From Podaxis mareebaensis (lineage: Eukaryota; Basidiomycota; Agaricomycetes; Agaricales; Agaricaceae): a stretch of 64,000 nucleotides of DNA. The notes under the pieces are model-generated. The model was not told the DNA's origin. It saw only the letters and a program-made list of their open reading frames with translations, and ran no database searches. Below, one piece after another: positions 23,517 through 34,689 of the stretch. A program made the position numbers and the translations under genes. The first letter of the stretch is position 1; each line of letters starts with the position of its first letter. Location: the NCBI GenBank assembly GCA_018524725.1, contig JAEUWP010000213.1:39120-103119 (forward strand), given 5' to 3'.

Positions 23517-24560
23517 ATGTCGCAACAACCACATCGTCGATTCGTCCCTCCCCATATGGCGACTTTATCCCCCCAGAGCAATGTTCTAACACCTCCGCTC
23601 AACCATTCGAATATCCCAGAACCCCTAGTGCCGCAGCATCCTCCCAGATATGCCGATATCGCTAACGCAGTCGATTACTTGAATCACCCGAGAGAAACGC
23701 GAAGCCAGTGATCCGTCAGCCCCCCCGATCTCAGCGCCTAGCCTCAAATTATGATTCTAGTAACACCGTACTACCTAAAGCCTGCAGCGCCGGAGGAAAT
23801 AGGAAAGGCGGAACCATACACAAAAGCTCGCTTGTTGCTGCTGTCCTCACCACTTCAGGCGCTCTCTCATTTGCCACCCCAGCCGACGTTCAACAACTCA
23901 CTGATGATGTTGCACGACTCCGTGACGCAGTTGCTACCAACCAAAGGGACAGTTAAGCCGGCATAGGACGGCTCACCGACATCATTGCCCAAACTCAAAG
24001 CCGATGTCGCACAGCTTATCACTGAAGTTACGGAGATCTGCAATGACTCCGCAGTGATGTTATAGAAATGCGCAATGAAATTCCGGAGATTCGTGATGAT
24101 AACACAGGAATCTATAGAGACGTTGACAAGCTCCTGAAAGCGTTGAAGGAGCTCCCGATTCTCCTCTATAACAGTTCTGCTGGAAACATGGGGCCACTCT
24201 TTGACCCAACCGTCGTCGCAGGTCAGTTGGTTCGTCTTGAAGATCCCAATCCAGAATGTCGGGATGCTCTTCGGGGTTTCACAGGTGAGTGAAATGCTGT
24301 CAACGAAGGACCTATGGATGTGTAAACCCCCTTTTTTCTAGTCGCTCATTGTCGAGAATCTGCCGTCCGACTTGGTTTCGATGCGTTGGACTTGCCTGAA
24401 ATGCTTACTGAACCGGACCGACGCAGGCAGATTGCCGCGCGCATTGGGGTTTTTATCGGGTAAGGATAGAGATATGCAAGGGTATATTTATGTTGAGGTA
24501 GACATGGTATTTATTGGTTCCGGAGATGCTCTCTGCTTGGGCTCTGGGGTCATAAATGAT
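23517..24560 (+). pseudogene. Broken coiled-coil repeat protein gene, copy 2
   Basis: Fragments in different frames: a proline-rich N-terminus (ATG 23517, ending RETRSQ), then DVQQLTDDVARLRDAVATN, then 24068-24292 (EIPEIRDDNTGIYRDVDKL). These order the same way as in copy 1 at 15950-16900 but are separated by stops. A GTGAGT donor at about 24285 and the following EPDRRRQIAA words suggest that one original intron is preserved. Predicted ancestral product: a cytosolic coiled-coil protein of unknown role. Confidence 0.5.
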
Positions 24561-24569
24561 AAAGGAGAG

Positions 24570-25125
24570 AGGTGAGGCACCGGAATACCACTTCTGTCTC
24601 ATATTCTAGACACCACTAGCTGCATTTTCGGAGGCGATGGCTTCACAATCCGGGGTTCACGCCACGTCTGATTGCACAGTGATGTGAGTGTCCATAAATG
24701 AAAGAAATAAAAGGCAATATTTATTTCGGACGTTAGGGGCTTTCGCATCGTGATCTGTTACGGAGACCGTCACAGTCACAACACTAAGTACTTCATCGGT
24801 GTATTTTCCCTTCCCCTTTTCTCTGATCCAATAAAGGTTCAAACTCTTTAGCGAAGACAATCCGGCCAATCCACGCGGCTATAATCTTTTCTGGTAGGTG
24901 TAGAATCATAAACAGTACCAACACACTAAATAAGGTTCGCACTAGTCCCGATAAAACTATCACAAAAGAAATAGACAAGTCCAACTTGCAAACGGGAAGT
25001 CGTGTATATTCATGCCACTATAAGCGAACAATCGCATCCTGGCTTCACCTTTCAGCCGCTCAATTTGTCGCGTCGTACCTGGCTCGCGCACGCATGGACT
25101 CGTGGCGGCCTAAATAGATGGTTCA
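24570..25125. other. Spacer left of gene C
   Basis: A minus-strand frame at 24657-24869 contains a valine-rich stretch (LSVVTVTVSVTDHDAKAP) but no gene can be built. Its start overlaps the third copy of the short repeat seen at 17640 and 22540. Confidence 0.25.
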
Positions 25126-25130
25126 AGTGT

Positions 25131-25787
25131 TCACAGCTGGATTGCCCATATGCCGATGCTTCCTCCGACTCGAACTAGTCCTCTCCACATCCACACCTCC
25201 ACTTCCATCACAGTTCCATCCCTCGCCCGTACTACTATCCTCCGGGTCAACCTAGTCCTCTGACCTCGTGTTTGGGCCGCCTGCTCGATAGTGCGCATCC
25301 ATGCGATTATGGTTCGTTGGACGTCACCGACGGATACGTGCTGGCTCCCAATTCGAGGCTCAACTACCAGTGCTTCTCCCCATGTCGTAATGATTACCAA
25401 TCTCATTTGAGGCGGATTGGTAGCCGCAGCCATGCTGTCGGCGAAATGCACAATCCTCCCGTCTCCAGCGTTGTCAACGTCTCCGTTAACGGCGCCCCAC
25501 ATATGTCCAGGGTATCCTGGCATGTCGCTGATGACCGGAGAGACGACGGGGCGGGGTATTTCTCTGTTCTCCAAATTGATATTGAGGACCCGTGGTTCTT
25601 GGCGGATCAAAAGGTTGCTCGATAACGTTTGGTTGTTGCCGGCCCTCACAGCAGTGACAGTTGCTGCGTCGGGCACGGAAGGTAGTGGGACGGTCATTAG
25701 CCTGGGTGTGGGAGGGTATTCAATTATCTGGTACATATCGCTCGTTGAGTCGATCCGGATAAGGTTGTTCGTGTTGTTGGTTGACAT
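25131..25787 (-). CDS. DUF6699-like protein C
   Basis: Intronless 218-aa protein with the clearest version of the local sub-group pattern: N-terminal EYPPTPRLMTVPLPSV, then YPGHMWGAV, AAATNPP, VVEPRIGSQHVSVGDVQR, TIIAWM and C-terminal EVEVWMWRGLVRVGG. A TATA box lies about 135 bases upstream. The first 30 or so codons are duplicated at 32943-33058, where they end at the tandem-duplication junction. The promoter therefore exists twice and the full gene once. Function unknown. Confidence 0.78.
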   Translation of the reverse strand: MSTNNTNNLIRIDSTSDMYQIIEYPPTPRLMTVPLPSVPDAATVTAVRAGNNQTLSSNLLIRQEPRVLNINLENREIPRPVVSPVISDMPGYPGHMWGAVNGDVDNAGDGRIVHFADSMAAATNPPQMRLVIITTWGEALVVEPRIGSQHVSVGDVQRTIIAWMRTIEQAAQTRGQRTRLTRRIVVRARDGTVMEVEVWMWRGLVRVGGSIGIWAIQL

Positions 25788-25921
25788 GGATGAAAGAGGA
25801 ATACGCCTTTATGTTTGCGGCCTAGTACGCCACCAATGTCCTCGGCGAGGGCTTGACTGTGTGTGTTGACGAGGAGAGGTTGAGTCACTTTACAGAGCAC
25901 CAAGATGGTTCCGTGGTTCCG

Positions 25922-25928
25922 TTTTATA
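25922..25928 (-). promoter_or_regulatory. TATA box of gene C
   Basis: TATAAAA on the minus strand, about 135 bases before the ATG of gene C. The same word is conserved in the duplicate near 33613-33619, upstream of the truncated copy C2. Confidence 0.5.
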
Positions 25929-25939
25929 AGTTTTGTCAT

Positions 25940-27390
25940 CAAGCAACATCGGGGATTCACGCCATGGAAAGAATGCCGGCCTTCCAGTACAACTTGGTTC
26001 GGTCTCGTACCTGGGTGAGCCAGCTCACCCGATATGATTCTGATTGCCACACCCGCAACTGCCTTCCCGTTCAATCGAAGAAGACTCTGAACTCCGCAGC
26101 AGCTGGTCCCGTGTCCATGAGCATCAGTGATATGTATTCCCCCGGGTTGGTTTGGCATTCGAAGTCCCATGCATGATTGCGTCTGGCGCGCATCGTGGTT
26201 GGAAATAATGATCAGGTATTTATTGATTAATTGATTTGGTAAATGAATAGTGGTTAGTTCTTTTAAAATAGTTCACTGCAACAATCAGAATTAGTCTGCC
26301 TTTCGCCCATCTCAACCTTACGGGGTTTCCTGCTGGTGCAAGAACCTCCCAGTCAAACCATTTAGCACACATCGCACCCTTGAGAAGTCTTGGGCATCTC
26401 TGTGGCTGAACCGGTCAGAGTTTGCACCGAGAGGCTGACCTTTACTAGTGTTGTATCAATAACCAACGTATGGAAGAAAGAACACACACGATCTCAGAAA
26501 GAAGATTGAAGTTAGCCGTCTTTGCCCTCCTAAAGTTTCCTCGTGGGATAGGATACGATCCCAGATGCCGAGACGTGGGCGTATGTGGAGTCGCAGGTGG
26601 CAAACATAGCAACAATCAGACAGTAGAGACGATATGCTGCGCAAGCTCTTCCTTGACTCGAAGTCGATCGCTGACCATTACGAGGTGATGGGATTTATTC
26701 AGTGTGGACCTCGCTGGTGAATCATTGAGACGAGCTGAGACGGTTCATGAGTACTCCCTCTATTGGGCGTTTGCAAAACTGCGTAGAGGACTATGAGAAG
26801 TTACTTTCAGGCTGCCGCCCAGATATCTTTAAGGTATCTCTAGTAGTTGTCCCAACCCATGGGAATCATTTTTGGGGGAAGGCTTGGTTCGGACACACAC
26901 GACGGGGATTTCCGATTGAGCTGACATAGATATGGAGCGTCCGAACTTCGTCCAGACGATGCGAAGATCTATCAACGAGCATGGAAATAAATTTTGTTGG
27001 CGGTTGTTTTTAACTCATGGCAGGCTCTCGCCTTTAAATAGTGTCATCAAGATTGCCAGGGACGCCTAACATCAGTAATATGGAACGTGAACAACAGCTT
27101 GGATTGTGAAATATCTTTGATGCTGGGGCTCAAAGTGGGGCTTGGAAATAGGCGGCACCTCGGTGGTGGGGGGTAGGTCATCTAGGGACTGGGGATGGGT
27201 GTAGCTGCCACGCGATATTCTTTTTGAGGAATGTGATTCTCATCATGGTGTTAACACCATCCACATATGAGCCACCAGTCGTGATAAAGAGCTATCAGTT
27301 AAGATCTACTTGACTGTATAAGGCTATCACTAGGAGCCTATAGGAAATCTTGATAAGATGCTGCACTGCATCAGCACTAGTGACAATAGT
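25940..27390. other. Gene-free part of tandem unit 1
   Basis: Duplicated at about 33630-34690. No coding gene recognised on either strand. Confidence 0.35.
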
Positions 27391-27399
27391 TTGTTTACA

Positions 27400-28780
27400 G
27401 GGGTCATTCAAGTTCCAAACTGGTGCAAACTAGCTCGACTGGTTGAACCTCAGCACCCTTAATCCAGATATCAATGGAAAAACAGTTTGCACCTATCACT
27501 AGGTATACAGTATTCCCATTGCCCTGATCTTCTTAAGCTCTGAGGAGTCCAAATAAAAGCACCATAAAGGCTTGCCTGGATTGTGCGAAAGGATTGGTCC
27601 ATTTACTGTCAAAGACTCGATATTGTACATATCCAAAGAAATAGAAACTCTTACATGGTCTCCATGCAGACATTGTCAGTATTGGTCGTAGAGCCACATT
27701 GGCACCCTATGCCACCAACCACTGGGGCACTTGGTACAGACATGACATAATGGTTGTAAAAAACGATCATCTTCTGTAACATCCACCTAAGTAGTTGAGT
27801 TGTCTGCAAACCTATACAGACATGTATGCTGTGGGCAACATAAACATGAGACAAGCAAGGTCAATAGTGCCGACCATATATCACACACAGTTGAGCCTAG
27901 AGTGTACCTGAAAGTCAACACTAATATTAGATGATCTCCCTTGGCATCTGTCGATCATAATGTGAAAGAAAGCCTCCCATGACCAGGGCACTTCCAAGTG
28001 ACCATGGCAGAATCCCGGCTAAGAATAACCATCCATTGATGATGCGCTTTGGACATCAAAGCCATCCGTGGTTCCAATGGCAGAGTCTCGTTTCCTGAGT
28101 CCCAGCTTCTGATGCTTGAGTGGTTCTAGTTGCATCACTTGAGGCTGTTTGACCTCGACTTCCACTGCGCACAATAGATAGAATATGTATTAGAGTCATA
28201 TGCTAAGTCGGGGATCCTTGTTTGGCATAGTGCTAAACTGGTGGCTCATCCGAACCACGGGCTGTTCATGGTTTATCAAGTCCCGCGTTGGGGATAATTA
28301 CCTCTGAATACCTGTAAAATTTCATTGTCCATTCCCGCTTCAACGCCTCAATATTTCAGTATTACTCTGGGTACCGAGATTGGCGTCTATTTCCTATGCC
28401 TCAATTACACTCATTCACACCGCCACTAAGGATAGCATGTTCTTGATGTCAGCAAGAGCGCTCAGCATGATTGGTAACATGTACTGGCTTTGTGGGCCAA
28501 GGTTGCCTAACACGAGCCTTGCCGGAAAGGGCACGTTGGTAATAGAATCACCGAAGAGGCTGCTGTTGTGGTGCCAGTGTATATAAATACACTACAATGC
28601 TCATAAGAAGGCTGAACAAATGGGAGTCTCTTGTCAACTTTTGGCAGCGGTATTATGGGCAGCCCGAGTTATGCCCACGGATATGGTGTTATTGAAAACC
28701 ATACCCGATGATATTTCTGGACTCTTGCTGTTAAGCACCCTGAGAGCCTAAAAATACCTAGTCGCACTCGAGACATGATA
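27400..28780 (-). pseudogene. Decayed unrecognised gene, copy 1
   Basis: Minus-strand protein-like words are interrupted by stops: NLGPQSQYMLPIMLSALADIK followed by in-frame TGA and TAG, then fragments further down. The second copy (34690-36080) keeps longer runs of the same protein but has its own one-base loss, so neither copy is intact. The family is not recognised. Confidence 0.4.
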
Positions 28781-29114
28781 ATCTATTATCCCCTCCTCAA
28801 AAGCTGATCGAAGTGGTATGGTCTGATAAACTGCTCTGTCCCTGTATGTAAGTATTTACTGGTTGACAATGAGTTGCATTGGACCTATTTCGTGTGATGC
28901 ATCCGAACCGCACTTGTAATCCTTGTTTGCCCGAGATAATGGATGTCAATGAGACACAAAAGACCCAAAGGGAAAGGCTAGATCAATGAAGCAAGATGAA
29001 TAGATGCATTGACGCTGACGCCGGGTGTAGACGCATGATGAGTGCTGACGTAATTGAGATGTGCCAAGAGGTTCATCTAGATTGACACAGCGTTGCCGTT
29101 CTATATGGGCAGCT

Positions 29115-29190
29115 TATAAAAGCATTAGCTTCTGCTTCTCCTCAGTCCCTACTCCTCTATCCTCGCTCTCCCCTAGCAAGTGTGGTCTCT
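29115..29190 (+). promoter_or_regulatory. TATA plus pyrimidine-rich tract, antisense to gene D
   Basis: TATAAAA at 29115-29121 on the plus strand is followed by a C/T-rich run up to about 29190, the usual look of a fungal core promoter. It points into the 3' end of gene D. The same arrangement is conserved in the duplicate at 36441-36510. It may drive an antisense or non-coding transcript, or be left over from a lost gene. Confidence 0.35.
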
Positions 29191-29354
29191 CTAATCCCTG
29201 CCAGATACATAGAACTCTCCGTTCCATTTATTTGGTAACTACTCATGTTACGTGCAAGTTATCCGCCATATCTTACTATTTGTACAAGTCAGATAGACAG
29301 AGAAGAACACTTCCCCCCCAATACAGCGTGGTTTCCTTCCAACCGGCGCTGTAG

Positions 29355-29973
29355 TCATTGGACAATGAAGCCGCCTTCCAAGGTCCACCTGTCTATCTCA
29401 TTCCCAACCTGCACCAAACCTCGCCAGACCCAAACGTCAATCACCACCGCTGACCCATTCTCAGAAACCGTCACTGTCCTGAATAAATCGTTCGGCTGGC
29501 TCCGCGTTGCCATCCATTCGATAACGACTCTCTGTACATCACACACGGAAACATAGGTACGTCCAAACCAAGGTTTAACTTCAAGCGGAGAGCGATGACC
29601 TGGAACCTCCACCCAGAGTTTTTCAAGAGGTGGGTTTGTGGCCGGCTGGTTGTCGTAGGCGAAGTCTACACTCCTGAGAGGGCCACTGACATGAGTAGCA
29701 TGGCTTGACGCAGCCCCCCATTTATTCCCTGCACTGTTTGTGAGGCTCGGTCGTACCACTGGGCGTATGTCTTCGTTGGCGGCCAAAGCTGAATTAATAA
29801 CCGTTTGCTGAAAAAGAATCAGTGGCTCATCCAACGACTAATATCGACCAATTCTCAACGTTACTTACCATGCCTGTGCTCGTTGAAGGAAGAGCAATGT
29901 ATCGCCTTCTCGATGGAGCAGAAGGATATTGTATCCCTTCGCTAGGGCTAGGATTCGGACAAGAGAAACTCAT
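29355..29973 (-). CDS. DUF6699-like protein D
   Basis: 185-aa protein from two exons. Exon 1 (29973-29869, 35 codons) carries the N-terminal proline motif (YPSAPSRRRYIALPST); a GTAAGT...TTTCAG intron is followed by exon 2 (29807-29355), in phase. Landmarks: NKWGA, QPATNPP, LEVKPWFGRTYVSVCDVQR, VVIEWM and C-terminal VIDVWVWRGLVQVGN. Without the intron the ORF would start in non-homologous sequence, so the spliced start is preferred; it restores the N-terminal motif seen in genes A-C. The paralogue D' lies 7.3 kb away in tandem unit 2, with roughly 90% identical residues. Function unknown. Confidence 0.75.
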
Positions 29974-29979
29974 TGTAAG

Positions 29980-32942
29980 AGCTTCCGGTTATAAATCCTG
30001 TTACTTGGCATGCGAATTGCTCATTCAGTGCTTTCGTTCTCCCCAGATGGGCAAGCGCTTACTTTCTTGGTGTTTGTCCTTCCGCAAGCCGCTTTTTGGC
30101 GGCAGCCGTTATCCTGCTTACATGTTTCAATGAGAATATTCTAGAGGCTCCCCTGTCCCCTTACCTCCCAAAGTCAGCGTTCGTGCGTTCAAGTTCGGGC
30201 CCGTTGCACAACGTGACCTTGTCGCTGAACAACAAAAAACTCCGTTCTGGAATGTGGATTAGCTTATTTCGCATCATCTTAGAAGTTTGATTTAGTCTTA
30301 CCTTGTCGTCGTGAGCTCGGATTTGGGGCAAAAAGAGGCTCCCGTGCGTCAAGGTCCAATCGGCTGATAACAACGACTGGGAATACCAGTTGAAGTAATA
30401 CAGACGCTGGCTTCCGTCAGGCCGGGAGGTTCGCGACGGCCCATTATAGTCTTACCTTGAGAAACGCAGACTGGGGGTCGATGTTGCACCCTAGAGGCGA
30501 GGAAAGGTCGTCGGTATCCTAGGGACAGTGCTCCGGGACTTCGATAAATTGGGTCCTGTGAGCGGGATATTGTCAAGATGCGTCGCTGAGGGAGCTTGGT
30601 GGCGATCTAACCTCCGGATTAACTCTTTTCGCAAAGACTATCATACCTCCCACATTAGAGCACGTTCGTATCTCGCTTCGGATGCCTACCTTGTCCGCCA
30701 CTTCGACTGATACTCTGTCCACCCGTGGTTGTCCTTTAAGCCGTAGCCAGGAGCGCCAATCTTAGCCTGGTGTTTAAACAGAGGGCAAGTGAAGCTGGGG
30801 GAAACGCAAAAGGACGGGCAACAAGAAGGAAATGATTAGGCAAGTCATTAAGTAACAGTGAAGGTGGGAATCTCACGGTGATGCACCTCGATTTTTGTGG
30901 CACTCTAAAGCACTTTCACCCCTAGTCGAACGCTGCATCCGGCTCACTTCTCATGGTTATTCTTTTGGGCGCTCTAATGTTCAAGAATCAGGGTGTTTTG
31001 GTATTTTTGATAGGTGATTAACGAATAGCGCTCTTCCACATCTTACAGACTATTAGCTCGGTTAGCCCCGTCCAACGTACCAATACAAGGCATTCAGACA
31101 TCTATTGTCTCCTGGGCTCGTTGACACTTACCGACGGTCTTCCTTCTCTCCATTCCCAACCTTGAAAAATTGATGATCTGTTCCGGTGACTGGACCTTCG
31201 GCTCGGCACCACGGCCTAATACCTACTTTCCTTAGACCTGTCATTTCTCACTGTCCCTGTTATGCGCATTCCCGTTGAACAGAGACCGGGGACTTAGTCA
31301 TTATTAGTCTTCCATCATCTGATGAATGGCCTTTATGATGCACCTCTGACAATGGCCAAGCCTTTTATACCTCACTCCACTGCAGGCCCCTGAGTCTGCG
31401 AGGTGTCACTCGCCCTCTCGCCCACAGGATCATCCTCTTTGTGATCTCACTCCCGACACAGGGAGACTCAAAGCAACCCCTTCGTCAAGGGAGAGTGCCC
31501 GGATTGGCCAAATGACCAGGTGTAAACATAGGTTCGACGAAGACTCTTTGAGGTGATATGGGGACTGTTACTTCACCATGGACGGGGAGCGCGCAGCCTG
31601 AAAACGCAGTCCCTCCCACTAATTCATCTCCTAGGACCAACTACCCCCACTCCCGAAATCGCACTTATCAATTTTTGTGATACGCGTGATGTCTATCATC
31701 TTACCGGATGACTGAGCGCTACACTCATCCACCTGTTGCAACGAGACAACCCCCTTTGCTCACTATCTGTGCCCCATTATCACCGCTTTTCAACTGACCT
31801 TCACCACAGTCGCGTTGGCTAAACCGCAATGGCAACATTTGTGGCGCTAGACCAGATTCTATTTATATATGTAACAGCCACCGCTAGGTCACCATTATTT
31901 GCTGATGTGTAGCGATTGGTCGTGCCATACTCAGCCTCCAGTCTTCTCAGCTTGTCCAACAAGTATCCCCAAGGTTTTCGTCTCTCTAGAAGCGCTCAAC
32001 TTATGCCAGCCTCAACCCACAACGTGACAGGAACTCGAGCGAGCACCACCTTCAACCATGAATCACTGCCTCCCCAAACATTGATCAAATCATCGTCAGG
32101 GGGTCCTTCCCACATTCCTCTGGCCGGCGAGGGCGTTTATGGTTGTCCTTCAATCTTTGCGTTCAATATGACGTAAACGTCACGTCGGAGGTGAGACCAA
32201 CCGATGATCGACATCACATTGTGCGCTATCAGCACAGGCCCCTTGTAACCCCATGCGTGACCAAGGTGGAATAGACATTTTGGGTTATTGATCGTTTGCT
32301 TATTCGTTCGCACAGGCTCTGTTAATCATCTCTCGATAACGTTCAGGCATACGAGGGAGTCTATTCCACGTCAACTTCGAGCTTTTGAGCTTCATGCCAC
32401 TTGAGGACAGCGAAACATCTAATGTATCTGACACAACGGGGAAGTATGGCTCATGGCTGGCAAGCGGATGCGTGGCAGGGCACTGTTTTCCTCAGTACAG
32501 CATTCCCGCTGTCGCGTGGAAGCATGTGTCCGTGAGTCTTGACGATAGTTATGCAGGCTATAGATCTCCCCCACCCCGCCCCGTCTTCCTCCTTCAAAAG
32601 CGATATATTCTGTGTGCAGCACTTAGAACATAAGCATTTGATGTCCTCGACTTTAGTGTTGGATACCGTCGCTTCTATAGCATCTCCATCTTTCTGCCAA
32701 AGCTCTCTGCTGCATCCTCTCGGAGAAAACAGGGCGTCGAAGCTCGATAAGCGTTAAATGAGTGTTTGACCCTACCCGGCGCTCCGGGGTTGGGGCTAGA
32801 TATTGTGAGAATATCTTACTTGGCCACGATAACTTTATCACTCTCTATGGGTGTTTGCTACTTGCTTCTCTGTTGTTGTGGTAACGGTTTGTTTTCTTAG
32901 GGCCTTCCCTATTGGGTGGACGATCACCATTGATCTTCTGCA
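29980..32942. other. Long gene-free part of tandem unit 1
   Basis: About 3 kb, duplicated at 37310-40278. Minus-strand frames around 30349-30720 and 31916-32104 (INVWGGSDSWLKVVLARV) look protein-like in both copies but contain stops. At the stop of the second, copy 2 shows a GTGAGT donor (near 39350). Old gene remnants are possible; I cannot define a gene. Confidence 0.3.
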
Positions 32943-33058
32943 CTGGGAGGATATTCAATTATCTGGTACATGTTGTTCGTCAAGCCTTGAGGGATAGCAG
33001 GCATTTGGCCAGGGGATCGCCCTCTTAGGTGAAGGTTGTAGGTGTTATATGTTGACAT
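32943..33058 (-). pseudogene. DUF6699-like remnant C2, cut by the duplication junction
   Basis: The ATG at 33058 (minus) opens a frame matching the N-terminus of gene C (MSTYNTYN... MYQIIEYPP). At the junction with unit 1 (about 32943) the coding sequence is lost. Only about 38 codons of the gene remain behind a full upstream region. Confidence 0.7.
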
Positions 33059-33059
33059 C

Positions 33060-34680
33060 GATGAAAAGGGTATATTTCTCTCTGCTTGCAAGCTATGTAG
33101 GTCACCGATGCCCTCAGCAAGCTGCGGTTGTAACTGATTCCCGACGATTTAGATACTCACATCGTAATGTGCTTAAAGGCGCGTTGGCCCTGACTTCAGT
33201 CTCTATAATCGAGGACGGCCACACCACGTAAGATGGTGTCAATCTATCTCCTGGGTTTCTGTGAACAATGGGCACTATTTCCAACTACGATTACCGTTAG
33301 TGTTCTTCATCACTCCCAATAGCCTTCCAAACGTCAGTTGCTTACTCTATATGCGCTATCCCGCTGTTCGCGAAAACACAGACAAGTGTTCCAGTTCCCT
33401 GGGGTGGCTCTAATGTTCCTCCGTGTTTGCGGTCCTTTTTTGTATTGGGGTAGAGAGCTGCTTGAAAGTTGGTGAACTCTCAGCGGAGGCTAAGCCTGTG
33501 CCCTGGCGGACGTGAGTGTGATGTAGTATCCTGTTCTTTTTCAATCACAGACAGTGAGAGCTTGAATGTGTGTTGACGAGCTGAGGATGGGTTTGCAAAG
33601 TACGAAGATAGTTCCGTTTTATAAGTGTTGAGATTGTGAAGTATAGGGGATTCCCATCGTGGAAGGAATGGCGGCCCCACAGACCAAGCCAGTCTGGTTC
33701 GTTGTACATCGGTGATTTCGTTCGCCCACTAGAGCTCTGATTGCCGCACCGGAAACTGTCTTACTATCTAATCAAAGAAACTCGGAACTCCGCGGCAACC
33801 GGCCCCATAGTAGTGAGTATGGGTGCATGTGGAGGCGCAGGTGAGAAACAAAGCAGCAATTAGGCTGCGGAGATGCCCTACTGTGCAAGCTCTTCTTTGA
33901 CTCGAAGTCGATCGCTGATCATCATTAAATGATATGATCTATTCAGTGTGCGCCTCACTGTTGAACCATTGAGACGAGCTGAGATGGCTCGTGAGCACTT
34001 CCTCTATTGGGTGTTTACAAAAACTGCGTAGAAGACTATGAAAATTTACTTTCGGATTTTCACCCAGATATTTTTAAGAGTATCTCATCTGTCCCATCCC
34101 ATGAGAATTATTTTTAGCCGGAGGCTTAGTTCAGACACATACGGTGGAGACTTCCGATCAAGCTGATATAGATTGACAGAGCGTCCGAACCTTGTCCGGA
34201 CAATGCGAGGTTTGTATCAGCGAGCGTGGAATTACAAGTTGTAGACAATTGTTTTCAACTCATAGCGGGCTCGCACTCTTGTGCAACGCCAATCTGGACT
34301 GTCGGAGCTCCTAGCGTCAGTGATGTGGAACATGAACTTGGATTGTGGAATATCTTTGATGGCTGGGGCTCAAATGGCTCTTGGGAGTGGATGACAACCC
34401 GATGGTGGAAGATAGATCGTCTAAGAACTGATGACGAACGTGGCTGCCACGCGATACTCTCCCCGAGGAGTGTGATTCTTACCACGGTGTTAATATCATC
34501 CATATGTTCTCGTAACTTCTATTATGTAGTTGAAGCAGAAATGGTGGAGCTGTCAGCCGTAACGAAGAACTATCAGTCGAGACCTACTTCATTGTATAAG
34601 GCTATCGCTAGGATCTTAGAGCTGGGAGAATTCTTCTTAAGGGTCTGCATTGCATCAGTGATAGCGACAAAAATTTATTA
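33060..34680. other. Gene-free part of tandem unit 2
   Basis: Counterpart of 25830-27390; contains the conserved TATA word at about 33613. The plus frame 34226-34681 is open for 151 codons but has no counterpart of similar length in unit 1, so it is not supported as a gene. Confidence 0.35.
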
Positions 34681-34689
34681 ATAGGGGCT

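Larger units (their letters stand above)
25714..32942. repeat. Tandem duplication, unit 1 (about 7.2 kb)
   Basis: This segment is followed immediately by a second, clearly related copy (32943-40278) in the same orientation. The left edge lies inside the N-terminal coding part of gene C (tattcaattatctggtaca). The right edge is the word gatcttctgca, found at the end of both units. Offsets grow from about 7.24 to 7.35 kb along the unit, showing accumulated indels. Unit contents: C promoter, a decayed gene, DUF6699-like gene D, and about 3 kb without genes. Confidence 0.88.

Noticed and set aside
29245..29556. 103-codon plus-strand ORF downstream of the antisense TATA
   Set aside because: Overlaps gene D, has no domain, and starts inside the 5' region; kept only as a possible antisense transcript.
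31916..32176. 86-codon plus-strand ORF with counterpart at 39239-39523
   Set aside because: Frames and lengths differ between the two tandem copies; the opposite strand looks at least as protein-like.
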